A stretch of 64,000 nucleotides of DNA from Nymphaea colorata (Eukaryota > Streptophyta > Magnoliopsida > Nymphaeales > Nymphaeaceae). Location of the stretch: positions 26,058,131 to 26,122,130 of the forward strand of contig NC_045140.1 of NCBI RefSeq assembly GCF_008831285.2. Reading direction: 5' to 3'. Every line of letters starts with the position of its first letter. Within the stretch, counting starts at the first letter, position 1. Shown piece by piece: positions 52,201 through 64,000 of the stretch. The notes under the pieces were generated by a model. That model did not search any database. It saw nothing but the letters and a program-made list of their open reading frames with translations, and had not been told where the DNA came from. The translations under genes were made by a program, and so were the position numbers.

Positions 52201-55200
52201 TTCAAGCATTCCTAACCATCGCCCCCAAGTATGTTAATTTTGCAGACCAGAGAGCCTAATGTTCTTCATGGGTGCAAGCTTGACATATATATGATTGCGA
52301 TCATGATGAAGTTTAGGAACTTCAAGTTAGTGTCTGTTCAAACTTAATTACCTCCATTAAGACCGTTACATACATATTGAGCGGTTGACGAGCTAATCAA
52401 ATTGACATACGTCTGTGAATTGACAAACTTAATTATCTCCATTAAAAATGGATCCTGAAAAATATTATAACTCAATTTTGTAAACCACAACTATATGGAC
52501 CACCATGTGCAAGAGCATATATACTTTTAATCCTTTTCTACTTGTAAAGGCAAGTAGTTGTATCTTTAGCGCTTGTTCTTCCATGGTGTGGTCCTATCTA
52601 CGAATCGATGGAGTACTTAGACTGGAAAATATGCCGGGACTTCTGGTTTTCAGGTGGCTTAATTAATTTGGTTGCCATGGGATAGCGTGGTCCATATGGA
52701 AGAGCAAGGGATGGAAAATGGATTCCCATGGACAGATAGAATAATTGGATTTCGGATCTGAATCAGATTAAGGGAAGGCCAAACATAACAAAAACTGCAT
52801 GCCAGTTCAGACCCATTTGAAAGAAAAAAAAAAAAATTCAGCTCATTTTGTTCTTAATACAAACTTTAATATAAACTTCAAGTAGAGACGTCAATGTATC
52901 CGATTTGGTTCTCCTCCTTTTCTTGCTACCGTCAAGTACTTGAAGTGATGATCTCCTCCATATAAAATATTTAGCATTTTGTTGGTCCTCTTCCTTTAAT
53001 CTCTTGCAGTTTTAATCCTTTTCTTCCTTGATGATGAAGAATATGCACTTAAAGGCCGGATTCATTTTAAAAATATTGCCACTCTTACTGTTTTACACAG
53101 TAATTAAACCCGAGCATCCTAACGCACTAGCAGCTATGCTAGCATGCATGGATCTATATATTAACTCTAAATTGTTTGCTTAAGATCTATGGTAATAATT
53201 TTCACCGGCTAATTGTAGGCGGGCACCGCGTCACCAAAGGCCGGAAGGCCATGCCTTTTAGTGAGAGTCATCGATTCAAAAGCGTGACAGGTTCATGTAT
53301 TCGTATAAGTTTAACTTTATATATACAATGCTGAACATGATCATGTTCATGCATGCATTTCTTGAAGGATCGATCGGCTTTTGAGTTTGATGACGACGTT
53401 CGAGAGTTAGAGAGAGGGACAGTAAGAAGTTGATGGGGTACTGTGGGCTTTTGTGTTCACAGTAGAAACCGAGGTGGCAGATGGTGATGGCGGAAGTGGC
53501 CAACTGCAGTGTTTTGTTTGTTTCAGATGGAGATGGAAGGGGGTTGGGCCGTGCAGGCAGATATATATGGAGGGACCACCTTACTGTCGACAGCCGTATA
53601 ATGCAGTTTTTGTCATATTAATTTCCCAAGTCATCTTTGGCGGCTATGATGCTTACTCCTAACGAACCGATCCATCATCCCATAAAAAACGGCAGCAGAT
53701 CTTATAAAACATGGACGATAGATCGGTATGACTCTAATCATCAGTTCGATTCTCTTATATGCTATTCTTGTGGACTGCCATCCACGACACTCTTAATTGA
53801 CAGGTGTTTCATTCCCCCTTCAAGTCATGACAGAGGCAGAAGCAAAAGAGAAGCAGAGAGATATACATACTATGAGATAAACATTCAACAAGAGTATTTT
53901 ATATGCACATAGATAATCGATTCACTGCAAAATTGTCATCTTTCTCTTAAACATTCATCATTGCAGTTCTTATTAGCTGTGCATTGAATTATGGGTGCTT
54001 AGAAAGGAACATTATTTCACACAAAAATGAAAAAATTTAGACACATAAAGTATGACGGGGAAGTAGACTGAGAAGTAATTCTGTTGAACAGATAGGAAGG
54101 GGACGCTTTCCGCAAAGATGGCCATTAAAGCACCAGCTAGCTAGCTAGGTGAAAAAGGAAAGCATTGGACACATAATTAGTAACTCCTTTCTTTGCAATA
54201 ATAAGAAGAGCAAACTCTTCCGCTTTTGCAGGCGGTGCAGTCTGCAGAAAGATGAGAAACGAATGGAGGGCCAGCTCATGAAGCAAGGTGCTCCTGATCA
54301 GTACATCCTCATTGTAATATTACATCCAAAGCCAGAGGAGTTGGCACTTTAAGGTGGGGACTAAATTGTTCTGCTTTCAAGGAGACCACCATGGCCAGAC
54401 GCAGGTTTGAAGACAATAATAGAAGGGTCTCGCTCGATGCTCTTTTGAGAGAAGATTCTTCATAAGAAGGAAAAAGGACGTGATACGAATAATTTGGATA
54501 TGTGTACCTCTTGTTCTCTCACGTATCTTTGAAAAATATGTCAAATTGTAGTTGGGATATGCTTTTTATAACTCATGTATAAACATGAATTAGATACTCC
54601 CGCACCAAACGGCAAGTAGCAAGATATTCCACATCAATGCCCTTAAACCCTCTTTCTTTACATTAAACCCCCATACTCCCAAGAATCTAAGATATGTATA
54701 TATTTCGCCTAAAGCGTTGCCTAGCTATATATATCAATCAACTTTGACCCTTATTCATATAATATAATGCTCAAAATAGACATGTCACCACCCTGCTCTC
54801 AATCAGAACCGCATAAAAAAGTATGACAGAAAAACAAAAAATTGGCCGTGCATTTCATCGGTAATATAGGTTGGTCCTGGCTATGGACATAGATTAGATT
54901 GAACAATAGTCAAATAGCCTATACCCATTAAAAAGAGAGCACGTCTTCACGCGTAGCAGATTCCCAGCACCCCAAAATCTAAAAAACAACACGCACACAT
55001 GCTCTCCTTTTATTTGCATCCTTTTCCACGAAGAATCTAAGATATCACCTAAACATAGAGTCTCACTAAGCGATCTGACCGGTTTTTTCTATTTTTTTGG
55101 TGTTTTGAATGCTTTCATATGGTTACGAAAAGGGAGATAAAGTGGGTTATGTCGTTTCCTTCCTCCATAAATTAATCGATATATGCCTCAAAAAATGAAT

Positions 55201-56200
55201 CTCAACTTGAAATAAAGTGCTCCGCTGTTCGAGTCATGGGCTCATCCTATTACCCTAAAGTCGTCAGTGCAGTGATAAAAGTATATATAGCTGCCAACTT
55301 ATGTTTTTTTTTTTTATCAGGGTGGCATTGCCCTGTGACCTTGCCCAGACAAATTAATGTCACGCATCTTATAAGAGCCTCGATCTTTGGGGCAACAACA
55401 TTCGAAAAAGGCTGATATATCTGGTGAAAGTGTTTTGGATCATTTTCAGACCATTCTCAAAATGTGTAACCAGATCGGGCTGGCAGTGGGTGAGACAAAC
55501 CCAGAATGTGTAACCCACTAGTCGGGTTGGCGGGTTGGTCAGAATCAGTCTTCAATTTGATTTTCATGTGTGTTACTCTTTTAAATTGCAAACGGTAGTA
55601 GTGTGACATTTTAGTTGTTGGGTGATGTCCACTTACATTTAAAAACAAACCTAAATCATCCAAAGAGCAGGGATAATAGAGAAAAAAAGGAAGAAACAAT
55701 GCATGCTCGAGCATAGCTTTCTTCTTCCGCCATTAGGCTCTTCATGCAATTGGATGTCTTTTCTATCACCACATGACCCAGGAATCATATCTGCATCTTG
55801 TTTATTTTCCAGTCTTTTCATCATTTTTTAATATTACCCATCACAATAGAAATAATCAATTGGTTGGCATTCCACATGGCCCTCTTCACCATGCGCCACA
55901 AACCCAATATTTATGAGGCTTGTAAAACCATATCATCTAAAGTGGATAGCGATTTTAATATTTCCTACTTTCCTCCTCGCAATCATGGATAACAAGGTCT
56001 TATCATCCCCTCCATGCACTGTATCCATGTGTATCTAATATAATGGGATAAGGACACCTACCCTTATCATGAGATCTTGGTCTTATGCTATTTGTTTATT
56101 GATTTACTTACTAGTTGGTTTATTTATTTTGTCGGGAATGATGTTGTGGACACCATGAGGCACCAGACTTGATTGATTGTTTGAAATCAATAAAGCAAAT

Positions 56201-56469
56201 GGCCCATTGAGACTCAATGATTTAACTAGGCAACACTGTGCATGTATTAATTTGTTGATCTGTTTCCTTGTTTTCTTCATTTTCTTGGATGAAAGGTCAC
56301 ATCCATTAACGGTATTGTTTTCTTGGAAAAATCTGGCCCATTGAGACTCAATGATTTAATTAAGCAGTACTGTGCATGTATTAATTTGTTTATCTGTTTC
56401 ATTGTTTTCTTCATTTTCTTGGATGAAAGGGTCACATCCATTAACGGTATTGTTTTCTTGGAAAAATCT
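56201..56469. repeat. 134-bp tandem duplication
   Basis: Two adjacent copies start at 56201 and 56335 with GGCCCATTGAGACTCAATGA and end GTTTTCTTGGAAAAATCT. They differ at a handful of bases and one single-base indel. Intergenic, no coding role seen. Confidence 0.92.
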
Positions 56470-58564
56470 AACGTTTTAGAAGTTAAGATAATTGCAACAA
56501 CAAAATCTATACAATATCTCAATATATTTTATCTAAAGAGGTTGTTTGGCAAGAAAAACATTATAATACCCAATAAATCTCCCTCAAATATTGGGACAGA
56601 CATATAAAACACTAAAACTATGATTCCATAAAAATTCATCAAGCACTCTCTGGATGTCTTTGCTGTCAAAAGACCCCAAAGTATCACATTTTAGAGTCAG
56701 ACATATAGTACATGCATACCATTGGATCATCCTAATTAATTTAAGAAGATGCCGATGCTTTTAGCAGAAGTTGCACCATGTACGTCAAATGCTATGATGA
56801 TACAAGTAATGTTAACTCGAGAGTTGTTAAACAAAACAAGGCTATGTGATGAAAGGCTGACATATAATAGAGTAGCCACCAATGATTGCTCATACCGATT
56901 GATCCCCATTTATTATAACAAAATATAGCATCTAAGATGCTTACCCTCTTTAGCAGGATTGGGCTGGTTTTAGACTCCTTCACAGTGGGAGGTTGACCCG
57001 CTGAGAGATAAAGTAAAGCCCCTTTCCCTCTTACTCCTGCTTTCATGGTGCAAGACGCCATCGCCGGTGCCTGTCTAGATATGCATTGCACTTTCAGATC
57101 ATGCATCGCTTTCTTCTAGTCAATACAAAGAAAGAGTGCCCATTCCACTCAAACCAATGACCGGCTGCCTACTCATCATTCGCCGGAGCAGTCGACGCTA
57201 TACCCCTCGGAGCCGGCTGCTCCGCAGCTTGACACACTAGCTGAAACACCAGCAGAACCACACGTCTATATAGCGCTAATTGGCAGGATTAGTGTTAGAC
57301 TTTCTCGTGTAATACGAAGCTTTGGAGAGGTATGAGAATGTATTTTCTACCTACATACATTCAAATAGAAACAGGACCGGCCCGGCTAGTACGTACACAG
57401 GTCAGTTCGTGGTAGGGTCACGGGCATTTTCAAGGGGCCGTGTATGGGTAAATATCATATCACGTTTTTAAAAGGACAGCTTTCACGAAAGTTTGCTGAC
57501 TCGCTTGCTGTGAACATACATTGAACTTCTTACTGTATATTAACTGGATTCAAAACCTTATCAGCTGATCAGTACATTACATTTCATGATGATAAATGCA
57601 ATACGTTGAAGGAGGACCACGCTTTCTATGTAGATCAAACCACACAAAACAGATTAATTAATTCAGATGTATGTTGGTCGATCGATTTTAACCGATGCCA
57701 ACGAGTTGAATTGCGGGTTTTCACCCACAGGGGCTCTGCACATCTGGCTAGGAGGCGTCCGGTAATGTTCCGGATGGAAGGCTTTCACTAGTTTGGAAAT
57801 GCGGGTACGAGTTCCTAGTGGATAGATATACGTTAGCGTGGTCCTTATACAGGGACTTGACACTGACAATTTGCTGTTGAAGAGGGGCAGCACCTGTACC
57901 TTACAACAGGCAGTGAAACATTTCTCTCCAGTAGCTGTGAAAAAGAAAGAAAAGAAAACATTTCTCACTTGCAGTGATTGAGAGCAGAGAAGAAACTGTA
58001 GTTGGGGGTCCTGTTATTGAATAATTTATGTTCCACTTTCTAAAGAATGCAATCCCTACTTCCATAAAATGATATCTTACTTTGCACAGTCAGTTCAAAC
58101 CACCTTGGAAATCAATCTTTATTTACTCCTAATACATGCGGTATAATCAGCAGTGCCTGTTATTCAGTCCAATGGTGAGAACAATCTGTCTTTAGAAAGC
58201 GACCAACATTGATCAAATGGTCCAAGATTGAAGTTTTTCATCAAGTTGGCTGAAATATACTGTCCAAAGCAGTTCATGGTCTCTGATCACCGTGGAATAT
58301 GTGCGTTCAACAGTGGGTCATTTTACTGTGGAGGAGGAGGGCTTTCTGCGAACTGGTCCCCTGCCTTAGTGCATCCTTTGCGGAAAGATATTCCCCGCTT
58401 TTTGGTTTTGGAGAACATAATCTACCTTTTCTGTAGCCAACGGAAATTTTTTTTCTTCGATTCAATGGCAACTACATTATCTACGTTTGTAATTGCAAAT
58501 CCTAAACCCTAAAAGTAACTGCTCATTTGAGAGATCTATTCAAAAAGGAATTTAACATTGCCTC

Positions 58565-58745
58565 ACAAAGCATAGGGTAGCTGGTCGAGCCAAGAGATTA
58601 TAAAAAGTTAAGTCTTTAGTTCAATTCTTATGAATGCTACACCTCCATACCTTGAGTGGTGGAACTAAGTACCTAAGTTGGAAGGTACATTACGTTGATA
58701 CTAACGCACCTTAGGACTTTGAAGGCAGAAGAAATAAAGTGACTT
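58565..58745 (+). mobile_element. Possible tRNA-derived SINE, second copy
   Basis: Contains GGGTAGCTGGTCGAGC and, 31 bases after the box A core, TTCAATTCTTATGAATG. This resembles the head at 3459 in both boxes and spacing. No poly-A tail or target duplication was found; the end is approximate. Confidence 0.3.
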
Positions 58746-60690
58746 TTTTCTAAGCAATGAGTTATTAACCACCTGCTGACTTGATAAAAGATCTAACCTC
58801 CTTACCTTTAGTTTGACTATCTGATCAGCCCACAAAAGTTCGTTATTATTATTCGTTCGTTATTATCATTCGTTATGACAGCCACCACCCATCGTGATTG
58901 TTGAACCTTTCAAAATGTGACTTTATTATCTTCGTACATGTTATGCTTTGCTCGCTTATTTTGCGGACAATTAACATCTTTGTCTTCATGAGATGTGGGT
59001 GAAAGCCACTTTTTGAAACGGCTGATTAAAGAGAAACGACAGACTCATAAAGTCGCAGAAAGCAGGATTTGTTTCGCAAAATCTAATTCCTGCAAGGGAA
59101 GGGACCATTTAGCAGGGAACGGCCCCTTTAATTTGGCATCCTCAGGTTCAGTTCCCAAGGACTAACTCTGCAGTCTGGACCTGCTACTGATTGCTGTCTT
59201 TATGCTTTAACTCAGCTGCATTCAAGAAGAAGCTATAGTCTGCACCATTCATACTGTGACAAAGAAACACTATCAAACACCACGCTGGCCTTGTATGAAA
59301 GTTTTTGGGGTTCAAGCAGCTTTGATCTTGGAGCTATCTTATTGAGAAAAGAGATGACCGTAGGTGCAACAACTTAAATCATTGCAGTGAGGTCTTCCAT
59401 TGGAGGGGATAGAGTACCTAGCAACTTTCCCTCTTGTTTATTCCTGTTCTGCAATCGGAGGAGAAAGTAGGCTTTGAATGGTCTCTTGCCTTTCACCTCA
59501 AGAGGTAAGCAGTAAGCTTCCTACCGGCCTCCAATGGAAAACATTTCAATATAGAGCTGTGAATTCAAAAGAACACAGGTTTGCTTTTTAGCATGTCCCA
59601 CAAGAAATTGCAAAATAAAGAAGCTGACCAAGCACTACAACTTAACTCCAGTTAGAAGAAGCCAGATGATGGAAGTACTGGTGTCGGCAAAAATTCACAA
59701 AAAGGAGCACTTGTTCTCTGTTAGGCTGTGAAAAGTGCAGCTAGCCTGTAAGAGCTCTCTCAATGGTAGAAATTAACATACATTTTTCTATTCATGCGTG
59801 ACATAAAGAACCATATAGACTTGTCAGCCCGCTAATCATTTAACATTCATGTTAAGTGAAGTTACATGTCCCTTGGAAATAGTAACTATTCAGGACGCTT
59901 TCTCTGGATTGGATAACCCTCTGGTCCATGGTCATGAACAGGGAAGTCTTACTTCCAAATTAGTGCGTTATGTGGTTGCCCTTGGATTCAAAAGGCCAAA
60001 GTACAGACAGATTACGCTGAATCTTCGCATTGGAAATCTGATCCGTATCTTGGCCAATTGCAAGGACATACCATGCAGCTGCTTGCAAGAGAAGAACAGT
60101 GGTTCACTAGCAGTATGCGTCATGATCTGAGTGGAAAACCTGTCATATGCAGCCCGATCTCAGCTGGAACGTGGGGACAGTGTCAAACAGTAAATGCTAG
60201 CAAAGGTGACGATGAATTTTAGAAAAGACCACGATTTTTTTACCATGGCTGCCGTTTTTCTGTCATTTGGTTGGGCAACAGATTGCAAAGATAATCCGTA
60301 AATTTGGAGAAAGATTGCATGGGTTTGGAGGGAAGCTACTGAATTTCTTGAACTTTCTACATGTGACAGTACAGGAAATTGACTGTAGCATCAGAAAATT
60401 CTGAGACATTAATCTGTACTTACATATGAAGACATAAAACAACTACCATTATTGGTATAGCAATTCATGAATGCCTAAGCAATGGTTTGTTTTTTGACGG
60501 TAAAATATGGTGCCCCGTCAATACACACCGAAAAAGCGTTAAAACATGTTGAACTACAACAGATGGATGGCTCTTCCTAATCAAGAGTGAATTTATGCTC
60601 ACAACAAATTAATGAAGCTATGATTTCAAGACGAGCATGGGCCGGCCGCCCTTGTGATCGCCACCATCGGTTGCCTGCCAGATCAACGGT

Positions 60691-62778
60691 TCAAAAGTCT
60701 CGAGGATCGACAAAGAGAGGGGCCATGGTAGAGGTTGGGGAGGCGCATATCCAATCAGGGGCATCTTCGTCATTTAAGGCTTTAATGCACCAGACGTCCT
60801 CTGCACATGAGAAGCATTGCCAGTGTGGGATGCCCTTGGCAGCTGGGTCCCAGGGCCCCACCTCCGCCGCGATGGCGAGGGCCCCACCTTCCCTCGCTAG
60901 GTTGTACACGTGCCACCACAGCTCGCTCATCAACTTGGCGCCTTCTTTGCCCTCCACGTGGAGCCCATACACAACGTGGACTCCAAACGGCTGGAAAACA
61001 TCTGGGACCGAAGGGATGCGCAAGCATGGCATCAGCCGATCCGCCAACCGAGTCGCCTTCGCGAAAGCCCGGACGACCGGGGACGCACCCTTCACTTCCA
61101 GCTGAAACACTTCGCTGCAATTCCACACGCTTGCCATCGCATACGAATCGGGGAGCCGAGACGGCACCGCGCCCGGAACCCACGAAGCCCCGCTCTTTTG
61201 GACGGCTACAAACGTGCCGAGGGTGAGACGGTTCGAAAGGACCGAGTCGATGTCCTTCGGGAAGAACTCGGCGGTTTCAAAGGCGTGCCGGTAAAGCGCA
61301 GTCGCAAAGTCAACGGGGACTTCGACTAGATCGACCTGAGGGTCCACAGGCTTGGCGTGGGCGTGGACCGGGTGCACCAAGACAGTCGGGGCACGAAACA
61401 TGGTGTAGCCAAATTTGCCGGTGAAGAGGCCCAGTGAAGCTGTGTTGGTGTTCTCGGTTGCCATGTAGGCGTAATCGGCTTGCTCTTCCTCGAACCACTC
61501 CTCCATTCTCTGCACCAATCTCGAGCCCACTCCAGCCCTCCTGCACCCAAGTCGAACCAATGAGCTTGAGAAACTGAGGAAGACAGAAAAGTCTACTTGG
61601 TTACTCTTACAAAGTACCAACCAGCCCGTTTGGTCCTAACACGCTCATCCTTTGCAGTGATGAAATAGCAAAAACTATGGAAGAAAGTTTCTTTCCTATA
61701 AGAAAAACATGATTCTCTTAAATATATACATTCCCATTTTGATTTGTGAGGCGGGTTCGTTCGTATCTTGAATACTGCGTAGTGTGTAACCCTTTGCTAT
61801 AATTCTCAAATATTTCAGGATACTCTGTTATATCTGTTTCACATAGAACAGAAGAAATGTAGATGATGTCTTTGACTGGTCATTTGCGTTCTTTCCTCCC
61901 TTGGTAAATCATAGCCACTCTATTGGCTTCCATGTTTGCGTTTATTCTTTTCTATTTCTCGTCCAACACAGCAGCAGACTAACAGACAGTTAACTTATGT
62001 TAAAAAAAAGGAAGAAGAAGAAAACTAGTGCTGTCACTGTTTCTTCCCCGACCAACAGGTGAAACCCATGAAAAGCGTGAACTCAGGAACAGGAAAAGCC
62101 AGCTTAAATAATGACGAAAGAAGACAGAATCTCAGAGCACGTTTGCTTAAAGATGACTGCAATGAAAAAAGAATACGATGAAGAACAGAAGAGATTGGGG
62201 GTAAAGAAGAGAAAAGCCTTTTCTTTTTACCTATGAGACGGTGAGACTCTGAGGCCAAGAATGTAAGCAACCTTGACGTAGAGAGGCACATCAGAGTTCT
62301 GCTGCTTCCTTTTTGCGCCACGGGTAACGGTTTTTATGCATCCCCTGATAACACCCACGATTTCACTGTCATCTCCATACTCGGCTACCTAACAACTCAC
62401 AGCAGGAAACTGCTTCAGTGAAGAAAGAACGACAGATGGTGGTTATGTTTTAGCAGAGTCGGAGTTTATTCATCCAGCATCTTCAGTGAAATGATCAAGA
62501 GAGCGAGAGAGCCGACAAAAATGAAAATAAAATTGAAAGGAGTGACAAGTTGCCACAAGAATTACAGAGCAAGCGGTAGAGAGAGAGAGAATTCTGAAGC
62601 GAAGCAGTACCAACATGAGATAGGAAGGAGAATGGCGGACTCGAGCCAGGGGGTCACCCATGAGATCTGCCACAAGGGAGGTTTTCCCACTCGGCCCAAC
62701 CTCACACATACTCTCCAGGAGAGTCACCCCATTGGAGTCCCTCTCCTCGTCGAACTCTCTCACTAGAATCCCTGCCAT
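60691..62778 (-). CDS. HLS1: HOOKLESS1-like GNAT N-acetyltransferase
   Basis: Three exons: 62778-62611, 62388-62231, 61540-60691. Introns are GT-AG; 1176 nt give 391 aa, near the 403 aa of Arabidopsis HLS1. Exon 1 encodes MAGILVREFDEERD, CEVGPSGKTSLVADLMGDPL and RVRHSPSYLML. Exon 2 encodes VGVIRGCIKTVTRG and AYILGLRVSPSHR. The acetyl-CoA motif R-x-x-G-x-G spans the exon 2/3 junction as RRAGVG (residues 109-114). Exon 3 has MATENTNTASLGLFTGKFGY, AEFFPKDIDSVL, LTLGTFVAV, PSVPDVFQPFG, GIPHWQCFSCAEDVWCIK and the ending FVDPRDF. HLS1 proteins are nuclear and promote apical hook formation by linking ethylene and auxin signals; some act in histone acetylation. Exon 3 is much more GC-rich than its neighbours, which creates long antisense open frames. 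HLS1 versus HLS1-like cannot be separated here. Confidence 0.95.
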
Positions 62779-62829
62779 CAGTCTTTGGGGACTTCCTTCG
62801 CTTCGATTTCTCCCTGCTCCACTTGCCTG

Positions 62830-62837
62830 TATTTATA
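62830..62837 (-). promoter_or_regulatory. Probable TATA box of HLS1-like gene
   Basis: TATAAATA on the minus strand lies about 52 bases before the start codon, inside CTATAAATAC. A normal 30-base spacing would leave a leader of only about 20-30 nt. Confidence 0.6.
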
Positions 62838-63388
62838 GGGTGGCAGCCATGAATGTGATGATTATGAATATGGCATGATGATGCGGGCCGTAATGGATGG
62901 ATGATCTGGTTTATCCATCGGCTGAGATGTACGGGATTGCTAGAAGAGAAATAGAATGGCGGCCGTGGCTCTGGAGGGGCTGTTTCATTCCATAATTTGC
63001 TCTGCATTTTCCTTTTTTTTTCGATTTCGTGTTTTTGGTGGGGGGCGTTTGGCTGCTTTTAAAAGCAGTGATTCATGATTATGATAATCAAAATCATGAT
63101 AATCTGATTATATATGGCTACCAGTTTAACCGTCATTTCTTGTTTTCTATTTGATATATACCAGCGTTTGATCTGCCTCTTGGAGAATGATTATTGAAGA
63201 GAAAGAGCTGAAAAGAACTTCATTAAAAGAGAGAGCCACGTCCAAGAGTATTGGATGCAGGATCAAATTGATGATTGTAAAGAACCAAACCACAAACTTA
63301 ATCAGACTTATGGGATACCTTTATAAATATCATTACCTTATATCACAACATTATCTTTAACAATAATATGTATCATTCCCTTTCTTAT
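62838..63388. other. HLS1-like upstream DNA
   Basis: Promoter-side DNA without a gene. Near 63065-63110 there is a small nested palindrome of TGATTATGATAATC-type units next to GGCGTTTGGCTGCTTTTAAAAGC, resembling a MITE end, but no partner end was found. Confidence 0.35.
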
Positions 63389-64000
63389 GAAAACATTGTT
63401 TTATAAAATTGGAAAAACATAAAAAATAATAAAGACAAGAGAGTTGTAAAGGAAAGGATAAGTTCATCTAAATCCAATCTCTCAAAATTAGAGGGATTGG
63501 AGTGGAAACGACAAGGATTGTTCATTTCATTTATATCCAAACAAACTTTATGATCAGATCTTTCCTTCCCGTTTTTAATTTCCTCTCCTTCATTTCCTTA
63601 TTCCCTTCCATCCCACCCTTTTCCTCCATCTAAACATAGCTTTAAGGATTTAGAACTAGTATTTGGACTTTCTCTATTTACAATAATGTTTAGATATTTT
63701 TCTTATTTTTTACAACAATGTTGTTATTGTGAAAATATTGTGGTATAAAGTTGAAAAACATAAAAAATAATAAAGACAAGAGATTTAACATTATTTTTTT
63801 ACCATGAAAGGCCACCAATAGGATCAATAGTATGAGCATTGACATTGAGACTTTCTCTATTTACAATAATCTCTTGACATTTTTCCTTATTTTTTACAAC
63901 AATATTATCTTTCCTTTTGTTTTATCATTTTAAAAAAAATATTGTTTTAAAAAGTTGAAAACATAAAAAATAATAAAGACAAGAGATTCAACATGATTTT
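63389..64000. repeat. ~183-bp tandem repeat with internal hairpins, runs off window
   Basis: Copies begin at 63666 and 63849 (both GACTTTCTCTATTTACAATA), giving a 183-bp period; a partial related copy lies at 63389-63445. Each copy carries arms that fold back: CTCTTGACATTTTTCCTTAT near 63871 pairs imperfectly with CATAAAAAATAATAAAGACA near 63964. The last copy reaches the window end. This may be a tandem array of a hairpin MITE. Confidence 0.7.

Larger units (their letters stand above)
49253..60690. other. Long gene-poor interval
   Basis: No gene could be supported in 11.4 kb. It includes AT-rich DNA with repeated ATTGGATAT-type motifs at about 49740-50060, likely an old transposon remnant. 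There is also a 134-bp tandem duplication and a SINE-like head at about 58565. The first 100-200 bases should hold the PLMT promoter. Open frames such as 51238-51519, 56792-57106 and 59849-60130 show no domain or splice context. Confidence 0.5.

Noticed and set aside
56792-57106. 104-aa minus-strand frame with a MASCTMKAG start inside
   Set aside because: Resembles no known plastid peptide on inspection and lacks supporting splice or promoter features.
57150-57260. Minus-strand peptide with a hydrophobic start (VVLLVFQLVCQAAEQPAPRG), like a secreted peptide
   Set aside because: No ATG in frame, a stop just upstream, and no convincing 5' exon.
60587-61329. Long plus-strand frames opposite HLS1 exon 3
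   Set aside because: Antisense shadows of a GC-rich coding exon.
63030-63180. MITE next to the HLS1-like promoter
   Set aside because: GGCGTTTGG-like left end and inner palindromes are present, but the second GCGTTTG motif is in direct orientation, so no terminal inverted repeat pair exists.

Overview
The window is nuclear DNA from a flowering plant. The coding regions are broken by short T-rich introns with plant-type splice sites, and every recognised gene belongs to a plant family. One of these, PnsB1, is a nuclear subunit of the chloroplast NDH complex. The intergenic DNA is AT-rich and full of (TA)n and (GA)n microsatellites, small inverted-repeat elements and one old plastid-DNA insertion. 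Nothing points to a grass. I cannot name the species.

Seven protein genes could be resolved, six of them exon by exon with reading frames that close. (1) 5363-8927, minus: a nine-transmembrane endomembrane protein of the TMN8/9/10 type, 7 exons, 641 aa. (2) 11986-14166, plus: an intronless E-class pentatricopeptide repeat protein. (3) 27096-33786, plus: an NPY-type BTB-NPH3 protein, 4 exons, 638 aa, with a 3.2-kb first intron. (4) 36858-40712, plus: an endonuclease/exonuclease/phosphatase-fold protein, 7 exons, 306 aa, whose metal-binding residues are replaced and whose introns include a textbook U12 AT-AC intron and a probable GC-AG intron. (5) 41968-45293, plus: PnsB1/NDF1, 6 exons, 474 aa. 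(6) 46386-49252, minus: phospholipid N-methyltransferase (PLMT), 2 exons, 167 aa, tail-to-tail with PnsB1. (7) 60691-62778, minus: a HOOKLESS1-like N-acetyltransferase, 3 exons, 391 aa.

Region by region: 1-5.3 kb has no intact gene, only coding-like scraps and a possible SINE. 5.4-14.2 kb holds TMN and the PPR gene. 14.2-27 kb is gene-poor, with tandem repeats, a large (TA)n(GA)n tract, a TCGAG-rich repeat and a decayed plastid rpl2 fragment. 27-49.3 kb is the gene-dense core (NPY, EEP, PnsB1, PLMT), with a cluster of Tourist-like MITEs after NPY. 49.3-60.7 kb has no recognisable gene. 60.7-62.9 kb holds the HLS1-like gene, and the right edge is a hairpin-bearing tandem repeat of about 183 bp that runs off the window.

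The genes are not an operon and share no single pathway. NPY and HLS1 families both act in auxin-linked growth, and PPR and PnsB1 proteins act in organelles, but their proximity here is ordinary plant gene order. No novel multi-gene system was seen. The most unusual item is the EEP gene, which combines lost catalytic residues with two non-canonical introns.
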